A DNA stretch of 64,000 nucleotides from Acidobacteriaceae bacterium (GTDB lineage: Bacteria; Acidobacteriota; Terriglobia; Bryobacterales; Bryobacteraceae): the NCBI GenBank assembly GCA_019240405.1, contig JAFAYL010000026.1, positions 21,827-85,826 of the forward strand, read 5' to 3'. Each line of letters starts with the position of its first letter. Positions within the stretch are counted from its first letter, which is position 1. Positions 7,600-16,309 of the stretch are shown piece by piece. The notes below the pieces were generated by a model. The model was given only the letters and a program-made list of their open reading frames with translations. It did not search any database and was not told where the DNA came from. Both the position numbers and the translations under genes were made by a program.

Positions 7600-8922
7600 G
7601 TGGACGTGTTCCCGGCTGCCCTACTCGCAGCTTCTCTGTTCTTGGCGGCGAACAATGATCAACGCCTAGAGACATCCGGGACTGTCGAGCCTGCGATCGA
7701 GGAGTCATCTGCTACTGCCGATGCGCTGACCGCCGCAGTTCGAGCAGGGCGGCTGGACAAAATCGAACAGCTTATCCGATCCGGTGCGGATCTGAATGCC
7801 CGTGATCGAGTCGGCAGCACGGCGCTTCACGCAGTTGCAATATCCGGAGATGCGGAAATAGCGCATTTCCTCCTGGCGCACGGGGCAAAAATCGACGCCC
7901 TGCAAGGCGTAACGGGTGCGACGCCGCTCGAATGCGCCGCGCTGAGCGGCAAAACGCAAGTCACGAAACTGCTGCTGGAAGCGGGTGCTCGCGTCGACTT
8001 GCGCGACAAGGCGGGCGAGACGGTGCTTCATCTGGCGGCAGCTCGCGGAAACGCCGAACTTCTCGACTTGCTGATCGGCCATTGTCGCGACGTCGACATG
8101 CCCGATGCAAGCGGGGAATCCGCGCTGGACGAAGCGGTATCCGAGCGGCAGCCCGGTATTGTGTCCATTCTGATCGCACACCGCGCCAACCCCAACCGCG
8201 TGCATCAGCCCGGCGGAAGGACTGTACTCGATGAAGCCTGCATAAAAGGATTCGCCGAACTAATTGAGCCGTTAATCGCGGGCGGCGCGGACCCGAACTG
8301 GCGCGATCAATCGGGCCAATCACCGCTCGATCTCGCGTTGGCGTACAAAAATGCGAACGCGGTCGTGATCCTGTTGCAACTCGCGAAGAGGAACAGCGAA
8401 TTGCAGCGGGCGGCCGAAAACGCAATGGAAAGCGCCACGCTGCGCGGCCAAACTGAAACTGCGAGTCTTCTGATTCAGAGCGGTTTCGATATCGATAAAC
8501 CCACCCCGTCCGGCTCCACTTACCTGCACGATGCATCTCTCAACGGCCGCGAAAAGATGGTTCGGCTGCTGTTGGAACGAGGCGCGCGGCTGGATGCGCG
8601 AGACCGAAACGGCGCAACGCCTCTTCACGAAGCGGCGCTCGCCGGCAGCGTGGGGGTGATTCGCGTATTGCTCGATCGCGGAGCGTACGTGGACGCGCTC
8701 GAAAACGATTCGGGCGCGACGCCTTTAATGTTGGCTGCATCGCTGGGCAGGACGGACGCCGTTGCGGTCCTGCTGAGCCGGGGCGCTAACAGCGAGCTCA
8801 GAGATCGCGCGGGCCGCAGCGCCTTAGATCGAGCAAAAGAAAACGATGATGCGCGGACCCTCAAACTCCTCGAAACTTCCGCCCGTTCCAAGATTGCGCA
8901 TTCGGCGAAAGCCGCGAGCTAG
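7600..8922 (+). CDS. Secreted ankyrin-repeat protein
   Basis: The 440-residue protein starts at GTG 7600 with a short hydrophobic segment ('FPAALLAASLFLAAN') that looks like a signal peptide. From about residue 40 to 425 it is almost entirely ankyrin repeats, roughly eleven, recognised by 'D..G.TALH.A...G....' followed by 'LL..GA..D'. Examples are 'DRVGSTALHAVAISGDAE', 'DKAGETVLHLAAARGNAE' and 'DRNGATPLHEAALAGSVG'. Ankyrin arrays bind proteins; the partner is unknown. It is probably periplasmic. The start codon is uncertain because no strong ribosome-binding site is present. Confidence 0.85.
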   Translation: MDVFPAALLAASLFLAANNDQRLETSGTVEPAIEESSATADALTAAVRAGRLDKIEQLIRSGADLNARDRVGSTALHAVAISGDAEIAHFLLAHGAKIDALQGVTGATPLECAALSGKTQVTKLLLEAGARVDLRDKAGETVLHLAAARGNAELLDLLIGHCRDVDMPDASGESALDEAVSERQPGIVSILIAHRANPNRVHQPGGRTVLDEACIKGFAELIEPLIAGGADPNWRDQSGQSPLDLALAYKNANAVVILLQLAKRNSELQRAAENAMESATLRGQTETASLLIQSGFDIDKPTPSGSTYLHDASLNGREKMVRLLLERGARLDARDRNGATPLHEAALAGSVGVIRVLLDRGAYVDALENDSGATPLMLAASLGRTDAVAVLLSRGANSELRDRAGRSALDRAKENDDARTLKLLETSARSKIAHSAKAAS

Positions 8923-9013
8923 AGCTTTTCGCAACCGAGCCTCCTTTTCATCCCCTGAACTCTAAGGTCCGTCACTGTTTCCGCCGATAAGGCTAAGGGA
9001 TAGGAACAGGGAC

Positions 9014-9694
9014 GTGGGACAAGGTAAACGAATCATTCCGATATTCTTAGCGGACGGGAACGCGCTCTTTCGAAGCGGGTTGCGCGCCGTATTTTCCGCC
9101 GAGAACGGCTTTCAAATACTAGGCGAGGCATGTAGCGCAGCCGAAACACTCGCCAGGCTCACCGGGGCGTCCAACACAATGATTCCCCAGGTGGTGATTA
9201 TGGATCTCGCCTTGTTAGAGGCGGAGGGGCAGCAACTTGCGTTCGCCTTGCGACAAGCCCATCCCTCCCTTGCCCTTTTATTTTTGACACGGGAGGACTC
9301 GCCGGAACATTTGCAGCTCGCAATAGCGGCGGGAGCGCGCGGTTATATGTTGAAGGACAGTAAACCAGCTCAGTTGATTGCAGCAGTAAGGGAAGCGGCA
9401 AACGGTTTAGACGATCGCAACCCCAGCGGTTTGTCTCAAATCGTGCCGGATCTGCAAGCTTTAGCGAAAACGAATGAAGGGTATGCACGGGCGGTCCTCA
9501 CCAACCGCGAGCAGGAAGTAATGAAGCTGCTCGCCGAAGGCAGAACGGTCCGCGAAGTCGCCTCAGAGTTATCCCTGAGTATCAAAACCATAGAGGCGCA
9601 CAAATTGAATTTGATGCGCAAGCTCGATATCCATAACCGGGCCACCCTCGTCGAGTATGCAATCCAACGCGGCTTAGTTCCGGCGCAGGTCTGA
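9014..9694 (+). CDS. NarL/FixJ-type response regulator (orphan)
   Basis: The protein has a receiver domain (about 5-125) with phospho-acceptor D64 in 'VVIMDLALLE' and the conserved Lys114 in 'GARGYMLKDS'. A C-terminal LuxR-type helix-turn-helix follows ('LTNREQEVMKLLAEGRTVRE', 'LSLSIKTIEAHKLNLMRKLD'). The acidic pocket is unusual: the usual DD/ED pair is 'LADGN', leaving a single acidic residue (D14). That may alter Mg2+ binding or phosphorylation. No kinase gene is adjacent. It starts at GTG 9014. It is 50 bp upstream of sppA on the same strand. Confidence 0.88.
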   Translation: MGQGKRIIPIFLADGNALFRSGLRAVFSAENGFQILGEACSAAETLARLTGASNTMIPQVVIMDLALLEAEGQQLAFALRQAHPSLALLFLTREDSPEHLQLAIAAGARGYMLKDSKPAQLIAAVREAANGLDDRNPSGLSQIVPDLQALAKTNEGYARAVLTNREQEVMKLLAEGRTVREVASELSLSIKTIEAHKLNLMRKLDIHNRATLVEYAIQRGLVPAQV

Positions 9695-9744
9695 AAGATT
9701 ATCCGCCGACTTGCTACTCTTCCAGTGGGAGAGTTGTCGACGAG

Positions 9745-11466
9745 ATGCGGAAATTCTTTTTGGGTGTGCTGGTTGGCGGCGTCGTTGCCGTGTTCGGGAT
9801 CTTTATTATTGTCCTCGTGATCGGTCGACTTGCCGCCAGTCGACAGCCCACAATAGCCCCGAATTCCGCGCTCGTGCTCACTTTGCAAGGTGGTATTCCA
9901 GAGGTCCCGCCGGTCGATATTCCTCTTCCCTTTGCACAAGCTCAGAGTGAGCCTACGGTGCGCGACTTATGGGCATCGCTGCATGCCGCTGCCACAGATA
10001 ACCGCATCAAAGCTGTGATTCTACAGCCGCGCGATCTTTCCGCGGGATGGGGCAAGCTCCAGGAAATACGTGAAGAGCTGGTAAATTTCAAAACCTCGGG
10101 CAAACCGGTCTACGCAATGCTGGCCGGGGGCGGCTCCCGGGAGTACTATCTCGCCTCGGTCGCTGACAGAATCTTTCTGCAGCCGGACGACACGCTCGAC
10201 GTAAAAGGTTTTCTGCTTGAGGCCATGTACCTCAAGAACGCGCTCGACAAGCTCGGAATCGATATCCAAGTCGATCACATCGGCAGATATAAAGATGCGG
10301 GCGACATCTTCACAAAAGCCAATATGTCTCCGGAGACGCGGGAGGTATTAGGCCAGGTATTGGATCAACTCTACGCAGATTTCTGCTCGACGGTCGGGCA
10401 GGGCAGGCATAAAACCGCTGACGAAATTCGAGCCCTCGTAGATCAAGGCCCGTTCATTGCCGCCCAAGCCAAATCAAGCGGCCTCGTGGATGAGCTTGGA
10501 TACGAGGACCAGGTATACGGCGAGCTTAAAAAGAAAGTAGGCGGCGAGCTGAACCGGACCAGCATCAAAACTTACTTTCGCGCGGTTCCTGGCCGCGGCG
10601 ATCACATTGCCATGCTGGTAGGAGCGGGCGAGATCCAGCGAGGCGAACCCGACGGCTCGCTTAATCAGAACGATGTAATTGCGTCGGCCGCCTTCGTCAG
10701 AACAATTCGGCAGGTGAGGAATGACTCGAGCATCAAAGGCGTCATTTTGCGGATCGACTCACCGGGCGGCGATGCCGGCGCTTCGGACGAGATCCTGCAT
10801 CAACTAAAGCTCCTTAGCCGCGTAAAGCCGGTTGTCGTGTCCATGTCCGATTACGCAGCTTCCGGCGGCTATTTCATTTCCGTCACCGGAGATCCGATTG
10901 TCGCCTATCCCGACACGGTCACCGGCTCCATCGGCGTTCTCTACATCCGGCCGAATGTGCGCAATCTGTACAACAAACTGGGGATTCAGGAAGAGCTCCT
11001 GATGCGGGGTAAACTCGCCGACCTTGACTCCGAATCGGAGCCTCTATCCGATGCGGGGCGGCAGAAGCTGCACGAATCAATCCAAGCGACGTACACTTCT
11101 TTCGTCAGCAAAGTCGCCGCAGCGCGAAAGAAAAGCTACGACCAGATCGATCCTCTCGCCCAAGGCCGGGTTTGGATGGGCGCTCAGGCTCGCCAGAACG
11201 GGCTCATCGATGAGCTTGGCGGATTAAATCGCGCGATCGCGTTGGTACGCCGGCGCGCGCATCTCTCGCCTACTGGCGATACGAATCTGATTACTTATCC
11301 GCCGCGCCGGACGCTGCTCGACATCCTGACGAGCTCACCAGCCGATGTATTCGCAGACGCGATTGCAGAGCGAAAGCTTCGCCAGGCTCTCCCGGCTCTG
11401 CCGAGCCGGTTGTTGCTCAAAGGCGGAGTGTTGCGCATTCTTCCGTATCGGCTCGAGATTCGATAA
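9745..11466 (+). CDS. sppA: Signal peptide peptidase SppA, 67-kDa type
   Basis: SppA is a membrane-bound serine protease that degrades cleaved signal peptides on the periplasmic side. The 573-residue protein has an N-terminal membrane anchor ('FFLGVLVGGVVAVFGIFIIV') and two tandem S49 domains. The catalytic dyad is visible: Lys183 in 'VDHIGRYKDAGDIF' and Ser373 in 'SDYAASGGYFIS'. The C-terminal domain also has 'VILRIDSPGGDAGASDEI' and 'TVTGSIGVLYIRPN'. Start ATG 9745. Its last 24 bases, including the stop, are repeated in diverged form at 16814-16837 (see the repeat entries), as if the gene end had served as an insertion site. Confidence 0.95.
   Translation: MRKFFLGVLVGGVVAVFGIFIIVLVIGRLAASRQPTIAPNSALVLTLQGGIPEVPPVDIPLPFAQAQSEPTVRDLWASLHAAATDNRIKAVILQPRDLSAGWGKLQEIREELVNFKTSGKPVYAMLAGGGSREYYLASVADRIFLQPDDTLDVKGFLLEAMYLKNALDKLGIDIQVDHIGRYKDAGDIFTKANMSPETREVLGQVLDQLYADFCSTVGQGRHKTADEIRALVDQGPFIAAQAKSSGLVDELGYEDQVYGELKKKVGGELNRTSIKTYFRAVPGRGDHIAMLVGAGEIQRGEPDGSLNQNDVIASAAFVRTIRQVRNDSSIKGVILRIDSPGGDAGASDEILHQLKLLSRVKPVVVSMSDYAASGGYFISVTGDPIVAYPDTVTGSIGVLYIRPNVRNLYNKLGIQEELLMRGKLADLDSESEPLSDAGRQKLHESIQATYTSFVSKVAAARKKSYDQIDPLAQGRVWMGAQARQNGLIDELGGLNRAIALVRRRAHLSPTGDTNLITYPPRRTLLDILTSSPADVFADAIAERKLRQALPALPSRLLLKGGVLRILPYRLEIR
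11443..11466 (+). repeat. Direct repeat at the sppA 3' end (left copy)
   Basis: The 24 bases ending with the sppA TAA match 16814-16837 at 22 of 24 positions (CCGTATCGGCTCGA identical, then two changes, then TCGATAA). Similarity extends upstream on both sides (TTGCTC, AGGCGG, TGT, CATT in the same order) and downstream (ACT.CAGCC). Duplication of a gene 3' end at both sides of an accessory segment is the pattern left by site-specific integration, though no integrase is seen. Confidence 0.55.
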
Positions 11467-11583
11467 ACAGCCGTACGAAACTACAGCCAAGGCCCTCTGC
11501 GCCGGGCCTAGCTGGCATTCTGCGCTAGATAACCCTTCCGGATTCATAGATCACGCAAAACGAGCAAGGATGATCTTCAGTTG

Positions 11584-11666
11584 GCGACCACACGCGATCT
11601 GCGCGCAAAAACCATTTCGCCGACGCCGACTAACCGTCCAGGTGCACGAGATGCCACATGACACCT
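11584..11666. repeat. Degenerate intergenic repeat, copy A
   Basis: This copy begins GCGACCACAC, has GCCGACTAACCGTCCAGGT in the middle (11625-11643) and ends GACACCT. Copy B at 13187-13274 has the same start, the same order and the same end. Copies C and D contain only the central part. It lies between sppA and the next gene. Confidence 0.5.
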
Positions 11667-11694
11667 GATAGAGATCACGGGCAGCCCTGGAAAG

Positions 11695-12090
11695 TCACTT
11701 CCATTCCCACACCTTGCCTACCGTGTTGTCGTTAGCATCAGTGCTGTATTCGAAAGCTCCTACTGTGCCGGCGAGCTTCGCAAGGCTTCCAGTTGCGGAC
11801 ACATAGTGAATCGTTCCGCGGTAGCTAGTTCCTCCACCCGGATTGAACTTTCCTGTCCCTTGACCCTTCCACACCGCCATGCCATCCGCAGTCAGATAGA
11901 CGCCCTGACCTTCTCCGAAGATGTGACCGCCCGGCTGAACTTCGGACGTGTACGTAGTGCGGCCTTGGTAGTCAATCCCCAAAGCCTTTCCTTGTGTGCG
12001 GACAGAAACCTCGACTTTGGGTCCCTTTGCATCCAACACTCTCATGACAGCAATTTTGCCCGTCTCTTCCGCAATTTGATCGCCCAACAT
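11695..12090 (-). CDS. Hypothetical protein, small beta-rich
   Basis: I do not recognise the family with certainty. The 131-residue product begins 'MLGDQIAEETGKIAVMRVLD' and is rich in glycine and short strands ('GIDYQGRTTYTSEVQPGGHI', 'GEGQGVYLTADGMAVWKGQG', 'GTSYRGTIHYVSATGSLAKL'), which suggests a small beta-barrel such as an allene-oxide-cyclase or lipocalin-like fold. There is no signal peptide with this start. GGAGG at 12099-12103, 8 nt before ATG 12090, fixes the start; a longer frame to 12174 lacks such a site. It is divergent from the secreted protein gene at 12329. Confidence 0.55.
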   Translation of the reverse strand: MLGDQIAEETGKIAVMRVLDAKGPKVEVSVRTQGKALGIDYQGRTTYTSEVQPGGHIFGEGQGVYLTADGMAVWKGQGTGKFNPGGGTSYRGTIHYVSATGSLAKLAGTVGAFEYSTDANDNTVGKVWEWK

Positions 12091-12328
12091 GTTGAGGGCC
12101 TCCTTTGGCTCGAGACAGTATATACCAACACGCCCACCGGGACGCCTTACGCTGTAACCTTTAAACGTCAGCAACGCCGATCACTGGAAATATGGATTGA
12201 GCTTGCCAGCGGCGTCTTTCGCGACGACGCGGTAGAAGAAACGTTCCCTGCCGAGGCGTCCGGCCGTGGGTATAATCTAATGACTTCCCCAGTGTCGTGA
12301 AATCGAAATCTTGCTAAGGAGAATGCAA

Positions 12329-13132
12329 ATGAACAAAATTGGGCGATTTGCCGCCTATGCGCTGTTTCTCATGCCCGTGTTATGGTCTCCTGCATCATCG
12401 CTCGCGCAAAGCCCGTTCGACGGCACATGGCGCACAGACATGGACCAATACAAGCCACCTGCGAAGCCTTCTGTTTTTTCGTTGAACAACGGCATGTATA
12501 GCTGTTCCAGTTGCAGCCCGAAGATTGAAGTGAAGGCTGATGGACAGGATCAGCCCGTTACCGGCCAATCCTATGACACAATCAGTGTACGTGAAGTTGA
12601 TCCCAAGTCGATTGCACTGACGACAAAAAAGGGCGGCAAGACGATCTCGGATCAAACTCGAACCGTGTCAGATGACGGAAACACTCTGACGTTGAAGAAC
12701 ACCCTCCACCCGGAGAACAGCGACCAAGAGGTGACCGTTGAAGTTACATACACGCGGGTCGGAGGTAAACCGGCTAGGGGGGCGAATGGAATTTCTGGCT
12801 CTTGGCGAGTCAACAAGGTTAAAGAAAGTGAAAATGGGCGTACGACCACTTACACAAGTAATGGCGACGAGCTCAGTATGTCCACAGCCACCGGCGAGAG
12901 CTACACGGCGAAGCTGGATGGCAATGACTACCCGGTCAAGGGTAATTACAGCTTTAACTCTGTCTCTTTGAAGCGTATTAATGAGTGCACGATAGAGGAG
13001 ACAGACAAGCGTGATGGCAAGGTAATCGGAGTAGCGAAAATGATCGTCGCGCCAGATGGAAAGAAAATGACGACGATCTACACGAATAAGCTGACCGGCA
13101 CAACATCAACCTACGTCGCCGAAAAGCAATAG
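12329..13132 (+). CDS. Secreted protein with two tandem lipocalin-like repeats
   Basis: The 267-residue protein starts at ATG 12329, 7 nt after AGGAG; another ATG 6 nt upstream lies too close to that site. A signal peptide ('AAYALFLMPVLWSPASSLAQ') precedes two similar halves of about 110 residues. The first begins 'SPFDGTWRTDMDQYKP' and the second 'GISGSWRVNKVKESENG'; each carries a G-x-D/N-x-P-V-T/K-G turn ('DGQDQPVTGQSY', 'DGNDYPVKGNYSF'). The first half has a C-S-S-C motif. The pattern is common in acidobacterial periplasmic proteins of unknown role. Ligand binding is only a guess. Confidence 0.65.
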   Translation: MNKIGRFAAYALFLMPVLWSPASSLAQSPFDGTWRTDMDQYKPPAKPSVFSLNNGMYSCSSCSPKIEVKADGQDQPVTGQSYDTISVREVDPKSIALTTKKGGKTISDQTRTVSDDGNTLTLKNTLHPENSDQEVTVEVTYTRVGGKPARGANGISGSWRVNKVKESENGRTTTYTSNGDELSMSTATGESYTAKLDGNDYPVKGNYSFNSVSLKRINECTIEETDKRDGKVIGVAKMIVAPDGKKMTTIYTNKLTGTTSTYVAEKQ

Positions 13133-13186
13133 GCGTTCCGCCTTTTGATTCTAATTTCCGTATTTGCTCTCTACGCTGTCCCGATT

Positions 13187-13274
13187 GCGACCACACACGA
13201 GTAATCGCCACGGCCACTTCTCCGATATGCCGACTTAACGGCCAGGTTGAATCGCAAGACATTTCACGTCACCT
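13187..13274. repeat. Degenerate intergenic repeat, copy B
   Basis: This is the best-preserved partner of copy A: GCGACCACAC at the start, ATGCCGACTTAACGGCCAGG at 13228-13247 and GTCACCT at the end. It occupies the gap after the secreted protein gene. AACGGCCAGGT is identical in copy C at 16974-16984. ATGCCGACTT is identical in copy D at 15260-15269. Confidence 0.5.
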
Positions 13275-13417
13275 ATCCAGCACAAGCCGTATAGCTGGCT
13301 GCAGTACGATCATGGCGTAAGCGCACGTTCCCGACCCGGCGCCAAACGGAGAGGGCTAAGGAAATGAACTATTTTGTCCAAAGTAACCAGCACTGAGCGC
13401 TGCCCCAAACACGCTCT

Positions 13418-13445
13418 TGCATTATCCGTGTACTTAGTACACAAT
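13418..13445 (+). promoter_or_regulatory. Promoter with inverted repeat before the ParA-like gene
   Basis: TTGCAT (13418-13423) and CACAAT (13440-13445) have a 16-bp spacer. GTGTAC-TTA-GTACAC (13428-13442), a perfect 6-bp inverted repeat, fills that spacer. The ATPase gene downstream has its own N-terminal HTH, so autoregulation or a parS-like role is plausible. The rest of the gap 13133-13481 holds only repeat copy B. Confidence 0.5.
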
Positions 13446-13481
13446 AGGTGTTGACGCTGATCACAGTTTGGATTTGAGACT

Positions 13482-14528
13482 TTGCCGGCCGCAGAAGACG
13501 ATTTCCTCGGCATTAACGAGATTGCGGAACTCGCCGGGGTGTCGCGCCAAGCAGTAGCAAATTGGCGCGCTCGCTTCTCCGATTTCCCGCGACCTGCGGC
13601 GAAATTGAAGGCGGGCCCAATCTTTCGCGCGCGGCAAATCCAAGCGTGGCTTAGAAGGAGAAAAGTTCCCATGGCTCGTGTTGTTTCTCTAATCAATCTC
13701 AAAGGTGGTGTCGCAAAAACAACGACCACCGTAGCTCTCGCGGAAACGCTGGCTTCGCAGTTTGGCAAACGTGTGCTGGTTATCGATCTGGATCCTCAGA
13801 CGAACGCAACGGTAATGCTCATTGGGGAAGCCCGCTGGAAGCAACTCAATGAAAAAGGCTGGACCCTCGCCACGCTTTTTCAGGACGCGCTAGAACCACA
13901 AGACAAGGAGTTTAATCTCGAAAAGACACTTCAGCGAAAAGTATCAGATGTACAGGGTGCGGAAAAGGTCGATCTTCTCCCATCCAGTCTTGATCTCATC
14001 GATGTTCAGGACAAACTCGCGAGCGCCCCGACCGGCCAGTTTTATTCAATGACCCCGATCGACATCCTGCGGCTCGCGGTAAAAACGAAAGTCTCTGATT
14101 ACGATTTCGTGCTCGTGGATTGCCCCCCCAACCTCGGGATAATCACATTGAACGGTCTGCGGATTTCAGAGGGCTATGTCATCCCAACCGTGCCCGATAT
14201 CCTGTCAACATACGGCATCCCGCAGATTGTAAAGCGTGTAGGCAATTTCTCGAAGGAAGTCGCAGAGGACATCAAGCCAATCGGCATCGTAATCACTAAG
14301 TTCCAAGCGAACTCGACTACTCACGTAAATGTTTCGCGTAATCTCCGGAAGGAGAACGAGCCACCTGTCTTCGATGCCGTAATCCGCCAAGCGAACCAGC
14401 TCGCCGCCGCCGCAGAGTTCCAGCAAAGCGGCCGCCGAACGCTAAAGCAGAAATACGGATATCAGGACGACTTAGCAGACCGTTTTGTCGAACTGACGAG
14501 AGAGTTTCTGAAAAGGATGGATGAATGA
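13482..14528 (+). CDS. ParA-family ATPase with N-terminal HTH
   Basis: Residues 8-58 form a MerR/AlpA-like helix-turn-helix ('GINEIAELAGVSRQAVANWR', then 'GPIFRARQIQAWL'). From residue 64 follows a ParA/Soj ATPase: deviant Walker A 'NLKGGVAKTTTT' with signature Lys74 and Lys79, 'LVIDLDPQTNATVML', and 'YDFVLVDCPPNLGIITLNGL'. ParA proteins dimerise with ATP, bind DNA and position or regulate cargo. TTG 13482 is the only start that keeps the HTH. A strong AAGGAG (13655-13660), 10 nt before ATG 13671, could also give a ParA without HTH. Its stop overlaps the next gene (ATGA). No rolling-circle or plasmid replication gene is nearby. Confidence 0.85.
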   Translation: MPAAEDDFLGINEIAELAGVSRQAVANWRARFSDFPRPAAKLKAGPIFRARQIQAWLRRRKVPMARVVSLINLKGGVAKTTTTVALAETLASQFGKRVLVIDLDPQTNATVMLIGEARWKQLNEKGWTLATLFQDALEPQDKEFNLEKTLQRKVSDVQGAEKVDLLPSSLDLIDVQDKLASAPTGQFYSMTPIDILRLAVKTKVSDYDFVLVDCPPNLGIITLNGLRISEGYVIPTVPDILSTYGIPQIVKRVGNFSKEVAEDIKPIGIVITKFQANSTTHVNVSRNLRKENEPPVFDAVIRQANQLAAAAEFQQSGRRTLKQKYGYQDDLADRFVELTREFLKRMDE

Positions 14529-14908
14529 CTGTGAAGAAGGCCTTATCAGGGCTGGTTGCGGCCATCGTGGAGGAAGCAGATCGAAATGAGCCATTTCGCA
14601 CCAGCATAGAGCGAGCTTTGAGCATTGCTGCCGTCTCTGTTCCCGCTACGCCCCCGCCTCGCAAGAAAAGCGGGCGGCGCGCCCCTGCGGTACTTGACCC
14701 TATTGAGCTGGCCCGACAAAGTGAAGACGTTCTAAGAAAACAACTCCGCCCGCTTACTCTCGATCAGTTACGCGATATTGTCGCGGAGCATGGAATGGAT
14801 GCGGGCAAACTCGTCATGAAGTGGAAAGACGCTGGACGCGTCATTGAACGTATCGTCGAACTATCTCTTGCCCGCGCCACGAAAGGGGACGCGTTTCGCA
14901 ACGATTAG
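14525..14908 (+). CDS. Small partner of the ParA-like ATPase, SAP-like C-terminus
   Basis: This 127-residue protein is translationally coupled to the ATPase (ATGA overlap). After a Pro/Lys/Arg-rich linker ('PPPRKKSGRRAP') it has a conserved-looking block, 'LDPIELARQSEDVLRKQL', 'LTLDQLRDIVAEHGMDAGKL' and 'RVIERIVELSLARATKGDAF'. Its helix-turn-helix spacing resembles a SAP-type DNA-binding motif. I recall similar C-termini in small hypothetical proteins of mobile or accessory regions, but no function is established. Coupling with a ParA suggests a ParB-like or adaptor role: this is inference. Confidence 0.6.
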   Translation: MTVKKALSGLVAAIVEEADRNEPFRTSIERALSIAAVSVPATPPPRKKSGRRAPAVLDPIELARQSEDVLRKQLRPLTLDQLRDIVAEHGMDAGKLVMKWKDAGRVIERIVELSLARATKGDAFRND

Positions 14909-15430
14909 ACATGGTTCCTCGGCCTTGTCTTTCGATACCTCTTTGGTTGCTGCTACCTTGACGCTTTTTTTAACAGCCGTTTGTCCGGCTCGTTCGTTAC
15001 GCATTTCCCACCGACGTGCCATCTAGGAATGCCCCCGCGAGTGCGGGCACTTGAAGGTGCGGTCGTGCCGCCACATGGCACGTCGCTCGGAGCGGCGTCG
15101 TGAGGCACGGGCGACTTCTGTTGACAACGCCCCCGGCATTAGCTTTTGCTTGATGATCCTGAGACACGGGCTTCAAGGAAGTTGCTCTCGCGTCACTTGC
15201 GGTATAACGCGCATTCCAGTTCGATGCTTGCAGGTTAGTCCGGAGTCCACAAGAACGACATGCCGACTTTACAGCCAAGCGGTTAAGCACGCAGCGGCGT
15301 GTTCCGCCACTCATCCCCTTTGGTCACGCGTTCTTCTGCGATTAGGCGCCGATTTAGCAGAAAAAGGCGGAAGTCGAGGGCGCCAGTCTGTGGCGATATG
15401 ATCTAATGTTCTGCCTGAGGAGAAATCTTT
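14909..15430. other. 522-bp intergenic stretch with hairpins and a promoter
   Basis: No convincing gene was found. Near 15030 there is a short hairpin (CCCGC-GAGT-GCGGG), followed by GTGCCG...CATGGCAC and other G/C-rich inverted pieces, so an RNA structure or terminator region is possible. Just before the next gene GATATGAT (about 15396-15403) could be a -10, and GAGGAG precedes the GTG start at 15431. Copy D of the intergenic repeat lies at 15260-15290. Confidence 0.4.
15260..15290. repeat. Degenerate intergenic repeat, copy D (core only)
   Basis: ATGCCGACTT is identical to copy B, followed by ACAGCCAAGCGGTTAAG where copy B has AACGGCCAGGTTGAA. Only this core is recognisable, so this is the weakest copy. 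Confidence 0.3.
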
Positions 15431-16309
15431 GTGGCGGGAATAGAGCTTACGCCAAAGCAGTTGGCAAAAGCGGTTGCGGGGAGACCGTACTCACAGCAGC
15501 TAAACGTTGTGGGGGGGACCGCCCCTTACTCCTGGTCCTTGACGGGACACCCTTCGTGGTTGTCAATCGACAGTAATGGCATTCTCTCCGGCACGCCTAC
15601 GCAGGCGCGAACGACCTCATTCACGGTAGATGTCAGGGATAGCCAATCATCTGTCAGTCAGAAATACGATTTGGTAGTTGAAGGGGCCACTAGCGCTTAT
15701 TGGAATCTCACCGAAGCCGACGCCCGAATCGTGGCTTCGGCGATGGCCGTTGCTCTCGTTTTAGGTTGCATTGTTGCTGCGATCGGGGCTTGGTACTACT
15801 GGCTTGAGGCACTCATGTGGGCGGGTGCATGCAGTGCTGTGGGATGGATAGGCGGATTTCTCTTCGGAATTCCCAGGTCGCTTGCATCCGATGATCAACC
15901 TGTACCGATGGCGCAGGCTGTGGCGGCAGCTGCTCCGGGCGGAGAACAACAAAATCAGGCAGCACCTGTGGTAGCGGGAGTACAACAAGGTGGTGTGCAA
16001 GCTCAGCAAGGCGGGCAGAACGTTTCCGTTCGAACACAATCGTCCGTCCGCGTAAATACAAATCTGGAGCAGATTTCGGATTGGTTGACAAAGATCATAG
16101 TGGGCGTCACCCTCGTTCAACTAAGAGCCGTACTGACGAAATTAAATGATGCCGCGACCACTATCGCGGCCTCTTTGGGAAGCAATGCCAATCGAATATC
16201 CTTTGCATATGCCCTTATGTTGTATTTCTCTATGACCGGATTCCTGGGTAGCTACTTGTTGACTCGTCTGTTCTTACAAAGAGCTTTCAGAAACGTCGAC
16301 ACCGGATGA
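15431..16309 (+). CDS. Membrane protein with N-terminal Ig-like (He_PIG) domain
   Basis: The 292-residue protein starts at GTG 15431 after GAGGAG. Residues 5-83 form a cadherin/Ig-like domain ('GGTAPYSWSLTGHPSWLSID', 'NGILSGTPTQARTTSFTVDV', 'DSQ'), as in He_PIG. There is no signal peptide. Hydrophobic segments follow at about 101-121 and 127-147, then 'GGFLFGIPRSLASD', a Gln/Gly/Ala-rich linker (160-200), 'NTNLEQISDWLTKIIVGVTL' (210-229) and a last membrane segment at 257-281. The F-G-I-P-R and L-E-Q-I-S-D-W motifs look conserved. The Ig domain may face the periplasm through a reverse signal anchor. Function is unknown. Confidence 0.65.
   Translation: MAGIELTPKQLAKAVAGRPYSQQLNVVGGTAPYSWSLTGHPSWLSIDSNGILSGTPTQARTTSFTVDVRDSQSSVSQKYDLVVEGATSAYWNLTEADARIVASAMAVALVLGCIVAAIGAWYYWLEALMWAGACSAVGWIGGFLFGIPRSLASDDQPVPMAQAVAAAAPGGEQQNQAAPVVAGVQQGGVQAQQGGQNVSVRTQSSVRVNTNLEQISDWLTKIIVGVTLVQLRAVLTKLNDAATTIAASLGSNANRISFAYALMLYFSMTGFLGSYLLTRLFLQRAFRNVDTG

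Noticed and set aside
13187..15290. attC-like integron recombination sites
   Set aside because: Cores such as GTTGAAT and GTTAAGC match the GTTRRRY pattern, but no complementary left half-site or stem could be found for copies B and D, and no integron integrase is present.
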